The notes under the pieces: model-generated
Told to the model about the DNA's origin: nothing
Database searches by the model: none
What the model saw: only the letters and a program-made list of their open reading frames with translations
Program-made: the position numbers and the translations under genes
From: Comamonas sp. BIGb0152
GTDB taxonomy: Bacteria > Pseudomonadota > Gammaproteobacteria > Burkholderiales > Burkholderiaceae_C
Direction: 5' to 3'
DNA length: 64,000 bases
Assembly: GCF_024809975.1 (NCBI RefSeq)
Contig: NZ_JANUDY010000002.1
Span: 248,001 to 312,000, forward strand
Shown: positions 34,966-43,353 of the stretch, in pieces
Layout: every line of letters starts with the position of its first letter
How positions within the stretch are numbered: the first letter of the stretch is position 1

Positions 34966-37446
34966 TCAGAACGCGCCGCGCAGGCTCAGCATGGCATTGC
35001 GTGGATCGCCGTAGTGGCTGCTGTTGACCAGGTTGCCGATGGACGCGTAGTAGCGCTTGTTGAACAGGTTGTTGAAGTTCAAGCTCAGCTGCCACTGGGG
35101 ATCGAGCTGGTAGCGCACATAGCTGCTCCAGACGGCTCGGCCCGGTGCCTCCAGGTTGACCGCACCGATCTTGCGGTACGAGGCGCTTTGGGTGTTCACC
35201 CCGCCGCCGATGGTCAGCGCGCTCCAGGCGCCGGGCAGGCGGTATGTGCTCCACAGGCGCAGCATGTGCTTGGGCGTGTAGGTGTTGAAGTCCAGCCCCT
35301 CGTTGTTGATGTCGCGCTTGTAGGTGTTGCGGTTGAAGGTGTAGCCGGCAAACAGGTTCCAGCCCCGGCTCAGCTCACCGCTGATCTCGGCGTCGAACCC
35401 CTGGCTGCGCACGCGGCCGTCGTCGCTGTAGCAGTAGTAGCCGTCACGGCAGTCGGGGCCCGAGGCGATGTCTTCGGTGGCGCGGTTTTTCTGGTCCACC
35501 CGGTACAGCGCAAAGGCGGTGTTGGCCCGGCCGCCCAGGATTTCGCCCTTGACACCCACTTCATAGGTCGCGCCCTGGATGGGCTTGAGGTTCTGGCCCG
35601 CTGCATTCAGCGACCACTGGGGGTTGAAGATGTCGGCATAGCTGGCATAGGCGGACCATTCGGGGCTGAGTGCATAGATCAGGCCCGCAAACGGCATGAA
35701 GCGGCTGTTGTCCTGGTGAGTGGACGATGCGGTGACGGCGCCGGCGGTTGTCGTGATGGTGTCGAAGTCGGTCTTGTAGGAGCCCAGGCGCCCGCCCAGC
35801 ACCAGCTTGAGCGGGTCGGTGATCTGCAGGCGCAGCGCACCATAGGCTCCGGCCTGGCGTGTCTTGCCCAGGGTGCGCTCGGTGTTGGCGTAGCGCATGG
35901 CCTCGTTGCTGGGCTCGGGCCGGAAGGGGTCGGGGTCAAACACGTTGATGGGCGTGGGCGGCGTCAGGGAGCTGTAGTCGCTGGTCACCCGTCCCTGGCT
36001 GTAGCTGGTGCCCAGCACCAGCTCGTGCTGGCGACCGAAGGCGCTGAAATCGCCGACCAGGCTGGCATCCAGGCCCGAGGCGCTCTGGTCCGCCTGGGTC
36101 AGGTTGGCGACGGTGCCGCCCAGGCCGGTGGCCGCTGCCACGGCGCGCTGGGAGGAGGCGTATTTCATGTCCAGCACCTCTTTCACATGCAGGGCCGAGA
36201 CCTTGGCGCGCCAGGCGCTGTTGAACTGGTGGTTCAGGTCGGCGTACAAGGTCTGGGTGTGGTTGTCCTGGTGGTTCCAGCTTGCGCCCAGGTAGGTCGA
36301 GCGGGGCAGGCCGATGTCGCGGCCATCGCTGTAGCGGGGCAGGCCCGAGATGAAGGGCCTGCCTTTGAAGGACTCGTGGCTGGCGCCGATACTCACCTGG
36401 GTCTGGGGCGAGATGTCGTACTCCAAGGTGCCGTACAAGGTGGCATTGCGCTGGTTGGCGTAGTTGATGAAGGCGTGCTGGTCTTCCACATCGATCACCG
36501 CGCGGCCGCGCAATGTACCTTCGGCATTGAGCGCGCCGCTGCCGTCCACCTGGGCGCCATAGCGGTCCCAGGAGCCGGCCTTGGCCGTCACCGTGACTCC
36601 GCCTTCCTTGAGCGGGCGCTTGCGCGCCAGGTTGACGGCACCGCTCGGGTCGCCCCCGCCTTGCAGCAAACCGGCCGAACCACGCAGCACCTCGGCGCGG
36701 TCATTGATGGCCGTGCCGCCCTGGTAGTTGCTGGCGCGGCCATAGAGGCGTTGCACATTGACGCCGTCGTACTGGATGGTGGCCATGCTGAAGCCACGCG
36801 AGTAGATGTACTTGCCGCCTTGCGGGCTTTGCAGCAAGGTGATGCCGGTGGTGCTGCCCAGGGCGTCGTAGACCGAGGTGGCATTTTGCTCATCCATCAG
36901 CTGGCGTGTGACCACGCTGATGGACTGGGGAATGTCCTTGAGCGCTTGCTCGCCCTTGCCGATGGTGACGGCGCGCGCCGTGTAGGCACCTGTCTGCTCG
37001 GTGCTGGCGCTGCGCATGGCTGGCGCAGTCACGCGGATCTCGTTGAGCGTGAGCCCGGCCGCAGCGGCCGATGCATCTGTGGGGGTGGCCGATGTTCCCG
37101 CCTTGGGCGCGGCGCGAAGCGCCCAGGTGCCGCCCTGGAGCTTGACCAGCTCCAGCCCGCTGTCTGCCAAGGCGGCGCGCGCGGCGTCCTCGGGCGCATA
37201 GCTGCCGCGCAAGGCGGGCGCGTTGCGGCCCTGGACCAGGCTGGCGTCGATGCTGATTTGCTGGCCGCTTTGCGAGGCGATGCGGGCCAGGGTACTGCCC
37301 AGGGGCTGGGTGGGCAGGTCATAGCGCTGTTCGGATGCGGGGTTGGTCGATTGGGCCTGCGCGGACGGGCTGCAGGCCAGAGCGGCGGCCAGTGCGAGTG
37401 CGCCCATATGCGCGGTGGACAGTGCGGGCGAGCGGCGGATAGGCAT
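34966..37446 (-). CDS. TonB-dependent ferric-siderophore receptor with STN signalling domain
   Basis: 826 residues. A signal peptide (about 1-31), an STN (secretin/TonB short N-terminal) domain at about 42-112 (YDLPTQPLGSTLARIASQSG), a plug (about 145-260, IPQSISVVTRQLMDEQ..EVLRGSAGLLQG), and a 22-strand barrel ending in the conserved aromatic Phe. The STN domain couples siderophore binding to FecR/FecI, both encoded upstream. The start has an AAGGA site. The 145-bp gap before it contains AT-rich bases that could carry a FecI-type promoter. The siderophore is not identifiable; FhuE/FpvA-like receptors are closest in style. Confidence 0.92.
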   Translation of the reverse strand: MPIRRSPALSTAHMGALALAAALACSPSAQAQSTNPASEQRYDLPTQPLGSTLARIASQSGQQISIDASLVQGRNAPALRGSYAPEDAARAALADSGLELVKLQGGTWALRAAPKAGTSATPTDASAAAAGLTLNEIRVTAPAMRSASTEQTGAYTARAVTIGKGEQALKDIPQSISVVTRQLMDEQNATSVYDALGSTTGITLLQSPQGGKYIYSRGFSMATIQYDGVNVQRLYGRASNYQGGTAINDRAEVLRGSAGLLQGGGDPSGAVNLARKRPLKEGGVTVTAKAGSWDRYGAQVDGSGALNAEGTLRGRAVIDVEDQHAFINYANQRNATLYGTLEYDISPQTQVSIGASHESFKGRPFISGLPRYSDGRDIGLPRSTYLGASWNHQDNHTQTLYADLNHQFNSAWRAKVSALHVKEVLDMKYASSQRAVAAATGLGGTVANLTQADQSASGLDASLVGDFSAFGRQHELVLGTSYSQGRVTSDYSSLTPPTPINVFDPDPFRPEPSNEAMRYANTERTLGKTRQAGAYGALRLQITDPLKLVLGGRLGSYKTDFDTITTTAGAVTASSTHQDNSRFMPFAGLIYALSPEWSAYASYADIFNPQWSLNAAGQNLKPIQGATYEVGVKGEILGGRANTAFALYRVDQKNRATEDIASGPDCRDGYYCYSDDGRVRSQGFDAEISGELSRGWNLFAGYTFNRNTYKRDINNEGLDFNTYTPKHMLRLWSTYRLPGAWSALTIGGGVNTQSASYRKIGAVNLEAPGRAVWSSYVRYQLDPQWQLSLNFNNLFNKRYYASIGNLVNSSHYGDPRNAMLSLRGAF

Positions 37447-37591
37447 GGGATCCTTGGAAATGGAGGGGGTAAATCGAGGCTTCCAAGGTATGTAGCGCGA
37501 GCGCTAAAAAGTGTTCATTTATTTTTGAGGCGCGCCGGCGAGGGCGCCTGTGGCAACCCTCGACCGGGGAGGCCTGGGCCTGCGTTGGCGC

Positions 37592-38617
37592 TCAGGCCAC
37601 GTCGATGACGACCAGCCAGCCGCGCTGGTAGACGCGCACCGAAATCGGCAGGGTGCCAGCCAGTGCATCGAAGACGCGGTCGCTGTCGTCCAGCGCATAG
37701 TTGCCATAGACCCGCAGCGCAGCCGCCTGGGGGCTGATGCGGACAAAGCCGGCGCGGTAGGCGCGCAGCGCCTGCACCACCTCACCCAGCGGTTGGTTGT
37801 GGACTTCCAGCATGCCGCGCTGCCAGGCTGCTGCGGCTTGCGGGTTGGCATCGTCCAAGGTGATCGTGCTGGCGTCGAAATGCGCGCTGCGGCCCTCGCC
37901 AAGGCGTTCGGTGGCGCCGCTGGAGCTGTACAGCTGGCTGGCATGCTCCAGCATGCCGACGCGGGTGTGGCCTTCAGCGAGGCGCACATGAAAGCGTGTA
38001 CCCAAGGCTTGGATGCGGCCATGGGGGCTCAAGACCTCAAAGGGGGCGAGGCCCTGGGTAGCTGGCCTGGCTTGCACCAGCAGCGCCCCCTGGCGCAGCC
38101 GAAGGCGGCGGTGGCCGGCAGCAAAGTCCAGGTCGACGGCCGAGCGGGCATCCAGCAAAAGCGCACTGCCATCGGGCAGCGTGAATGTATGCCGTTCGCC
38201 GGTACCGGTGCGCAGGTCGGCCGCCATCTGGCGCAGCGGCGTCTGGCGGTCTGCCAACACCAGCGCAGCCGTGGCAGAGATGCCACCAAGGGCCAGTGCT
38301 CCACTGAGCATGCGGCGCCTGTCAGTGCCTCGGCGTTGCGCGTGGGCCAAAGCCTTGCCCATCACATCGCCCATGGGAGTGGCGGCCGGTAGCACTGCGC
38401 CGTCCTGGGGCAGGGCTGCCTCCCGCGCAGCGCCAAACTGCGCATGCAAGCTGCTGCTCAGGCGTTGCCAGATGGCTTGGTGCTGGGGGTGGGCGGCGAG
38501 CCAGGCATGGTGGCGGCGGTGGTCGGCTTGCGTCATTTGGCCCGAATGGTATTGGACCAGCCAGTCCACGGCCGCTTCGCTGATGGGATCCAGCGCGGGT
38601 TCGGAGCGCACGGGCAT
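37592..38617 (-). CDS. fecR: FecR-like anti-sigma/signal transducer
   Basis: 341 residues from the ATG at 38617, which overlaps the sigma-factor stop (TGATG). The cytoplasmic N-terminal segment (about 14-55, DWLVQYHSGQMTQADHRRHHAWLAAHPQHQ) is the sigma-binding FecR N-domain. A hydrophobic helix after DRRRMLSG (about 104-124) anchors it, and the FecR domain (about 130-230) faces the periplasm to contact the receptor STN domain. Confidence 0.92.
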   Translation of the reverse strand: MPVRSEPALDPISEAAVDWLVQYHSGQMTQADHRRHHAWLAAHPQHQAIWQRLSSSLHAQFGAAREAALPQDGAVLPAATPMGDVMGKALAHAQRRGTDRRRMLSGALALGGISATAALVLADRQTPLRQMAADLRTGTGERHTFTLPDGSALLLDARSAVDLDFAAGHRRLRLRQGALLVQARPATQGLAPFEVLSPHGRIQALGTRFHVRLAEGHTRVGMLEHASQLYSSSGATERLGEGRSAHFDASTITLDDANPQAAAAWQRGMLEVHNQPLGEVVQALRAYRAGFVRISPQAAALRVYGNYALDDSDRVFDALAGTLPISVRVYQRGWLVVIDVA

Positions 38618-39180
38618 CAAGCGCCCAGGCTTTCTGCCAAGGCCAGGGGCGCCACGCGCATCGGCGGTGCGATGCCCGCATCCTGCCGGGCCAGGGCCAG
38701 CGCGATGCGGCGAAAACCTTCTGCCATGTGGCGGCGCACGGTGCTGTGCGAAATACCCAGTCGCTCGGCGATGGCTTGGTAACCCAGGCCATCGAGCTGG
38801 CTGAGCAAAAAGGCCTGCTGCGCGGGCAGGGGCAGGCCGTCAAGCGCGTGGGCCACATGGGCCAGGGTTTCCTGCAGCACGGCCAGCTCTTCAGGCGATG
38901 GCATCAAGGGCTCGGGCAGGGCGCTCAAGGCCTCCAGGTAGCCACGCTCCAGATCACGGCGACGCCAGTGGTTGATCAGCAGCCGCTTGGCGATGGTCGT
39001 TAAAAAAGCGCGGGGCTCGCGGATGGCATCCGCTGGGGTGGCGCTGGCGAGCACGCAGACAAAGGTGTCGGCTGCCATGTCCTGCGCGTCGGCTGCATTG
39101 CCCAGCCGAAACTGCAAACGCTGTTGCAACCACTTGTGGTGACCGGTGTAGAGAAGCTGGACGTCGGGAGTGGCTGACAT
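38617..39180 (-). CDS. fecI: ECF sigma factor of FecI type
   Basis: 187 residues from the ATG at 39180; a longer open frame upstream has no coding signature. Region 2 (about 8-75, HHKWLQQRLQFRLGNAADAQDMAADTFV) and region 4 (about 115-165, LPLPAQQAFLLSQLDGLGYQAIAERLGISHSTVRRH) fit FecI-type sigma factors, which switch on TonB-receptor genes when the siderophore is bound. Translation is coupled to fecR. A Fur-like repeat lies upstream. Confidence 0.92.
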   Translation of the reverse strand: MSATPDVQLLYTGHHKWLQQRLQFRLGNAADAQDMAADTFVCVLASATPADAIREPRAFLTTIAKRLLINHWRRRDLERGYLEALSALPEPLMPSPEELAVLQETLAHVAHALDGLPLPAQQAFLLSQLDGLGYQAIAERLGISHSTVRRHMAEGFRRIALALARQDAGIAPPMRVAPLALAESLGA

Positions 39181-39216
39181 GGAAGCATCAGGAAGCGGGC
39201 AGCGCAACGGTGTATT

Positions 39217-39236
39217 TGAGAATTGTTCGCATTCTA
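39217..39236. promoter_or_regulatory. Fur-box-like inverted repeat upstream of fecI
   Basis: AGAAT (39219-39223) and ATTCT (39231-39235) form an inverted repeat 37 bp upstream of the fecI start. The left half GAGAAT matches five of six bases of the Fur hexamer GATAAT. FecI operons are classically Fur-repressed. The match is partial. Confidence 0.35.
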
Positions 39237-39450
39237 AGGTGGTTTGACGGCCAGCGCAAAAGTGCAAACCTGGTGGGTGTATTCGCGCTGCAGGGCTGCG
39301 TTGTTGCGACATCCCAAACGTGGAAGGCCTGCTGGCGTGCTGCATTCCAAGACACCAGCATTTGGCAAGCTGGGTCTGCCGGCCCCTGCGATGGCAGCAA
39401 GCCCGGGGAGCGGGCGCTTTTCAGGCGCGCACAGCATAGACCGTCTGGCC

Positions 39451-39474
39451 AAAAAAAAGCCACCCGGAGGTGGC
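39451..39474 (-). terminator. Minus-strand terminator without an obvious upstream gene
   Basis: On the minus strand GCCACC/GGTGGC with a TCCG loop, followed by eight T (plus-strand A run 39451-39458). Confidence 0.8.
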
Positions 39475-39629
39475 CAGAGGCGCTGTAAAAAGCCGTTCCT
39501 GATTGCTCAGGGATGTTCATGCAAATTAAGAGAGGGAGGGAGGGTAGTGCATGAAACCGGCAAAACCATTAGATATATTCTATAGACTGATAGAAATCGA
39601 TTTTGTAATGGTATTCCCTAGGTCTAGGC

Positions 39630-39658
39630 AAAAAAAAGAGCCTGCGGTTGGCAGACTC
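39630..39658 (-). terminator. Second minus-strand terminator
   Basis: GAGTCTG/CAGGCTC (7 bp with one G-U, loop 7 nt) on the minus strand, followed by eight T (plus-strand A run 39630-39637). Confidence 0.75.
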
Positions 39659-40011
39659 TGGAAGGAAGACTAGCTAATACTTGGTTCTGGCACCCTCCTG
39701 TATTGATGAAATCATAATTCAGGGTTATTGCAGCAGCGCATTCTCAAAGTGAACGACTGTCACAATGCCGCGCATTTCGGCTTACATATTGATCGAGGTC
39801 AAGCTGCGAGGACGGCTGGGTTGCAGCCAGTGTTGCAGCAACTCGCTCAGCCTATACAACGGGGCATGGAACCTGTCTGCCGTGCCCGCTTGCGGGTGCA
39901 GCCTTGGTCCAGCACCTGATCAGGCGCGTGGTACCGGGGCCGCACCCAAAACGGGGGACCAAACCCCTGCGCTGCCGCAGCGCAAGCGTGTCCCTAGCCA
40001 GCAGCTGCTCC

Positions 40012-40230
40012 CTAGCTGAGCAGCAAGCTTCCAGCATCCAAGGCCGGTGGGCGCAAAAGATCGTCATTCACGCCCATGACCATGCTCGCACGCTCCAGTG
40101 CCTGCCACAGTGTGGACGGCATTTGCAGGATCTCTTCGGGGGAGCTGGACTGTTCAATCCAGGCACTGATCTCCAGGTGTTGGGCATGGGTAAGCAGGTC
40201 AAGGCTCAGCATCTCGTCGATGGTCTTCAT
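40012..40230 (-). CDS. Small helical hypothetical protein (72 aa)
   Basis: 72 codons with normal host-like G/C third positions and a plausible acidic helical protein (SSSPEEILQMPSTLWQALERASMVMG). No good Shine-Dalgarno. The nearest terminator downstream on this strand is at 39630-39658. The remaining bases up to 40681 show no further gene. Function unknown. Confidence 0.5.
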   Translation of the reverse strand: MKTIDEMLSLDLLTHAQHLEISAWIEQSSSPEEILQMPSTLWQALERASMVMGVNDDLLRPPALDAGSLLLS

Positions 40231-40681
40231 CTTGGGTCAAATCTTGTGTTCTGTGATCAAGCAAGCCAGCTCGCCTGCGATCAGCGGTCGAAAAGGAAGT
40301 TTTTAGCGAAAAGGAGGTGGCGGGAGTCCGGTCTTCGTGGCATGCAGGCATGTCCTGCCGCCTGGACCTGGGGTGGAGGCGCCGCAGGGGCAGCGCGGCG
40401 CGCTCAGGCGCTGGGTTGCCCATTGGCTGCGGCATGCTTGAGCTTCTGTCATGAATACCTCCTGGCACTTGGGTTCCACTGTAACCGGTTACGGAATGCA
40501 CAATGGCCGGTTTGCACAGGGTGTGGCGTTTCAGTGTTGGGTCTTGCCGTCGGCGGTCGCGACGCGGGGGCGGGCCAATCGGCTCTGGCCCTGGCCGCGT
40601 TGGCCTTCAGGCAGGGCGGGTTTGAAGGGTTGCGGGGCTGTTTTGCCGGACAATGTCGGCTGCAAAAAACAAGGAAGCGCT
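40231..40681. other. Intergenic region, no gene seen
   Basis: About 450 bp between the minus-strand small ORF and the plus-strand gene at 40682. Frames on both strands lack ribosome sites and sensible composition. No repeat or RNA recognised. Confidence 0.4.
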
Positions 40682-40891
40682 GTGAACCCATCCCATGAAC
40701 ATGCCGAGCTGATCGCCAGCTACCAAAAGCTGGTGGCCGAAGTGGACAAGAAAACGGCGCTGGTGCGGGCCGCGTCGCTCAAAGGGCCGCTGGCCATCAA
40801 GGCTGCCACCGAAACGGCTGCCAAGGCGGCACGCCGCCGTGATGTGCTGGCCACCAAGCTTGCCAAGCTGGGGGTGGAGTTGGGCGGTTGA
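40682..40891 (+). CDS. Small basic helical hypothetical protein (69 aa)
   Basis: 69 residues from a GTG with an AAGGAAG site 7 nt upstream. It is Lys/Ala/Glu-rich and predicted fully helical (ELIASYQKLVAEVDKKTALV..AAKAARRRDVLATKLAKLG). It could be a small nucleoid- or ribosome-associated protein, but nothing specific is recognised. Stand-alone gene. Confidence 0.65.
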   Translation: MNPSHEHAELIASYQKLVAEVDKKTALVRAASLKGPLAIKAATETAAKAARRRDVLATKLAKLGVELGG

Positions 40892-41213
40892 TGCTGCCTG
40901 ACAACTGCGGCCAAGTGCTGTGTGCTTGCTGAGTGCTTGCTAAAGCGCAGGTGGTACCTGCTTGGCTGCCGAGCTGTCTAGGGGCTAAGAAATAAGACGG
41001 TAGCTGGCTGCGATACCACTTACCACGCGGGTGGATGGGCGCAGCCGGCGTGTCGGCGCCCGCGCTGCATGGGCATGTCGGTGGGTGACGATGGCTTAGG
41101 AGCCCTTTGAAAACGCTCTGCCCTGGGCTGAACGCGGGCTCGGGCGATCCGTGGCCATCCCATTCGGCGAGGATTTGGCAGCGCTGCCCTCGCAGGTAGC
41201 CGCTAAAGCCGGT
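40892..41213. other. Intergenic region, no gene seen
   Basis: About 320 bp with no convincing frame, repeat or RNA on either strand. Confidence 0.4.
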
Positions 41214-41444
41214 CTATGCCGGTGTACAAAATGCCCGATTGGGGTAGAGGATGTCGGTGAGCACATGCTGGCCACGGGTTTGCATCAGGTAGGTGCCCGG
41301 CCCGCCTGCGGCAATGGCCTGCTCCAGCAGCAACAGAAATTGCTGCCGATGGACGGCGTCATCGGGCAGCCAGTCGGAGGTGGGCGTGGCCGTGCCAGCG
41401 CTGGCACCAGCACGGTTTGAATTGATCAACCTAATCTCTTTCAT
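41214..41444 (-). CDS. Small hypothetical protein (76 aa)
   Basis: 76 residues from the ATG at 41444, chosen over an upstream frame because of a GGAG site. Codon use is host-like and the sequence is protein-like (DWLPDDAVHRQQFLLLLEQAIAAGGPGTYLMQTRG). No domain recognised. It lies divergent from the long upstream region of the liv operon. Confidence 0.55.
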   Translation of the reverse strand: MKEIRLINSNRAGASAGTATPTSDWLPDDAVHRQQFLLLLEQAIAAGGPGTYLMQTRGQHVLTDILYPNRAFCTPA

Positions 41445-41931
41445 GTTGAACAATTCTCCAGTTGTGATTGACTTTGTGCAAGCAATTTCTGCTGGGGTTA
41501 GCAATGGTTAAAGAATTGAGGGATGGCGTTATTCTTTTTATGTTTGCGTGCATTGACGGCTTGCTGCTATAGATATCAAAGCACTTTGCACCAAATATGC
41601 CGTTAGAAACTTGCCCGGGCTTTCGCAGCGCAAAGCGGCTAGCAGGTGGGTGTAACAAATTTCCTATCAATCCTGGGTGGTGCAGGCCCATACTGGCGCA
41701 GCGCCACACCGAAACTTGGCGGTTTTATCGGTGCCATGGATTTCTTCGCGGACAATGCGGCCCGGTGCGCGCATTGCGGTGGCTGGTACCGTTCTGAAAA
41801 ATGCCCGGGTAAAAGTATGGGTAAGCGATGACTGCTGGGGCAGGGCAGCATCGTCAGCGCATATTTGTTGCAACAAAATGCATCTAGGTGCTTGCTTGTT
41901 TATTTTGCTGGCAGAGCTTAAATCGGCTGTT

Positions 41932-41948
41932 TGCACATTTTTGGTGCG
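41932..41948. promoter_or_regulatory. NtrC-like binding site 1 upstream of liv
   Basis: TGCAC-N7-GGTGCG matches the NtrC consensus TGCACC-N5-GGTGCA at 10 of the 12 fixed positions. It lies in the AT-rich 695-bp gap (41445-42139) before livJ, in which no gene is seen. Confidence 0.6.
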
Positions 41949-41962
41949 TAAATGGCAAAAAA

Positions 41963-41979
41963 TGCCCTGTATAGGTGCA
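41963..41979. promoter_or_regulatory. NtrC-like binding site 2 upstream of liv
   Basis: TGCCCT-N5-GGTGCA, with the right half perfect and the left half 4 of 6. Its centre is 31 bp (three helical turns) from site 1, as for tandem enhancer sites. Confidence 0.55.
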
Positions 41980-42024
41980 GAAAACACTATTTGCTAGCAC
42001 ATAAGTGACATATTTGACAATCCT

Positions 42025-42039
42025 TGGCATCCCGGTTGC
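42025..42039 (+). promoter_or_regulatory. Sigma-54 (-24/-12) promoter for the liv operon
   Basis: TGGCATC-N4-TTGC has the invariant GG (42026-42027) and GC (42038-42039) at exact spacing and matches 9 of 11 fixed positions of TGGCACG-N4-TTGC. It lies about 55-75 bp after the NtrC-like sites and predicts a start near 42051, giving an 89-nt leader before livJ. Confidence 0.6.
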
Positions 42040-42139
42040 GAGTCTTCAAGACATCTATATGCTCTCTCCGCATCGCGAATAATAGTTGCTCTATTGGCAA
42101 TGTCCGCGATCCATAGCTTCACTAAAAAGGATTCCCGAT

Positions 42140-43264
42140 ATGAAGATACCGTTTCGCTTCAACTCGATGGTGGTTGCATTTGGCTTGGCTGGCACGATGC
42201 TGGCTGGCGCTGCTCAGGCGCAAAGTATCAAGATTGGCGTGGTGATCCCTGCGACCGGCCCGCTGACCCAATATGGAGACATGGTCAAAGAAGGTGTGGA
42301 TACGGCGCTTGAGCAAATCAATGCTGCCGGTGGTGTCAATGGCAGCAAGCTCGAAGCGGTGATCGTTGACGATGCCTGCGAGCCCAAGCAAGGCCCGGTG
42401 GCCGCTAACCGCGTGGTCAATGCCAAGATCCACTACGTGGTGGGCCCGGTGTGCTCGGGCGCTGCCATTGCTGCTGCCCCCATCTACAACAACGAAGGTG
42501 TGGTGGTGGTCACCCCATCGGCCACCTCGCCGGCGCTGACCGAAGGCAAGAACTTCACGTCGATCTTCCGCACCATCGGCCGTGATGACCAGCAAGGCCC
42601 ATTCGCTGCCAAGTTCATCGCCCAGACCGTCAAGCCCAAGAAGGTTGCCGTGCTGCATGACAAGCAGTCCTACGGCCAAGGCATTGCCACCGCCGTGCGC
42701 GACACCCTCAAGGCCGACGGCGTGAACGTGGCCTTGTTTGAAGGTATCAATGCCGGCGACAGCGACTACTCTGCGGTGATCACGAAGCTCAAGAGCGCAG
42801 GTGTGGACTTTGTGTACTACGGCGGTTATCACCCAGAAATGGGCCTGCTGCTGCGCCAGGCTGCCGAGCAGGGCCTGAAGGTTCGCATCATGGGCCCAGA
42901 AGGCGTGGGCAACCCGGAGATCAATGCGATTGCCGGCCCGGCTGTGGAAGGCATGCTGGTGACCCTGCCTGCCGACTTTGCCTCGAACCCCAAGAATGCC
43001 GCCATCGTGAAGGCGTTCAAGGACAAGAAGCGCGATCCATCGGGCTCGTTCCAGATGGGCTCCTACACGGCAGTGCAGGTGATCGCTGACTCGATCAAGG
43101 CCGTGGGCAATGACGGCAGCAAAGTGGCCAAGCATCTGCATACCGCCAGCTTCGACACCCCTCTGGGCAAGCTCGCCTGGGATGCCAAGGGTGACCTGAA
43201 GTCCTATGACTTCCAGGTTTTCAACTGGCACAAGGATGGCAGCAAGTCGCCAGCGTCTAAGTAA
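42140..43264 (+). CDS. livJ: Branched-chain amino-acid periplasmic binding protein
   Basis: 374 residues from the ATG at 42140 with an AAGG site; upstream in-frame codons look non-coding. Signal peptide (about 1-28, ending AQAQS). The type I periplasmic-binding fold of LivJ/LivK is clear (KIGVVIPATGPLTQYGDMVKEG; YHPEMGLLLRQAAEQGL). It captures Leu/Ile/Val and delivers them to LivHMGF. First gene of the operon, separated from livH by a strong hairpin. Confidence 0.95.
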   Translation: MKIPFRFNSMVVAFGLAGTMLAGAAQAQSIKIGVVIPATGPLTQYGDMVKEGVDTALEQINAAGGVNGSKLEAVIVDDACEPKQGPVAANRVVNAKIHYVVGPVCSGAAIAAAPIYNNEGVVVVTPSATSPALTEGKNFTSIFRTIGRDDQQGPFAAKFIAQTVKPKKVAVLHDKQSYGQGIATAVRDTLKADGVNVALFEGINAGDSDYSAVITKLKSAGVDFVYYGGYHPEMGLLLRQAAEQGLKVRIMGPEGVGNPEINAIAGPAVEGMLVTLPADFASNPKNAAIVKAFKDKKRDPSGSFQMGSYTAVQVIADSIKAVGNDGSKVAKHLHTASFDTPLGKLAWDAKGDLKSYDFQVFNWHKDGSKSPASK

Positions 43265-43274
43265 GTGTGAATGA

Positions 43275-43307
43275 AAGGCATGGCTTTAAAACATAAAGCC
43301 ATGCCTT
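43275..43307 (+). terminator. 14-bp hairpin between livJ and livH (partial terminator or mRNA stabiliser)
   Basis: AAGGCATGGCTTTA and its exact complement flank a 5-nt loop. The following tract is only CTTATTTT, so read-through is expected. Such hairpins after the binding-protein gene let it be made in excess over the membrane subunits. Confidence 0.65.
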
Positions 43308-43353
43308 CTTATTTTGGCGGCCACGAGCGCCAAAGAGATTGGGTGGGTAGGGT

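Larger units (their letters stand above)
39237..40011. other. Gene-poor region with two minus-strand terminators
   Basis: No convincing protein frame on either strand. It is AT-richer than its surroundings between 39520 and 39760, and it contains two separate minus-strand terminators (39451-39474 and 39630-39658). A small RNA transcribed on the minus strand from about 39740 is possible; I could not settle a promoter. Confidence 0.4.

Noticed and set aside
36120..36180. Frameshift or disruption of the TonB receptor
   Set aside because: The frame is continuous with signal peptide, STN, plug, barrel and terminal Phe all present.
34828..37608. 926-codon open frame antisense to the TonB receptor
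   Set aside because: It lies entirely opposite a well-supported receptor gene whose G/C third positions keep the antisense frame open. Its Val/Gly/Gln/His-rich composition is typical of such shadows, and it has no ribosome site or domain.
39904..40698. 264-codon plus-strand frame over the gene-poor stretch
   Set aside because: Odd composition, no ribosome site, and overlap with a better minus-strand small ORF and the start of the gene at 40682.
42122..43231. 369-codon minus-strand frame opposite livJ
   Set aside because: Mirror of a strongly supported periplasmic binding protein; no separate evidence.
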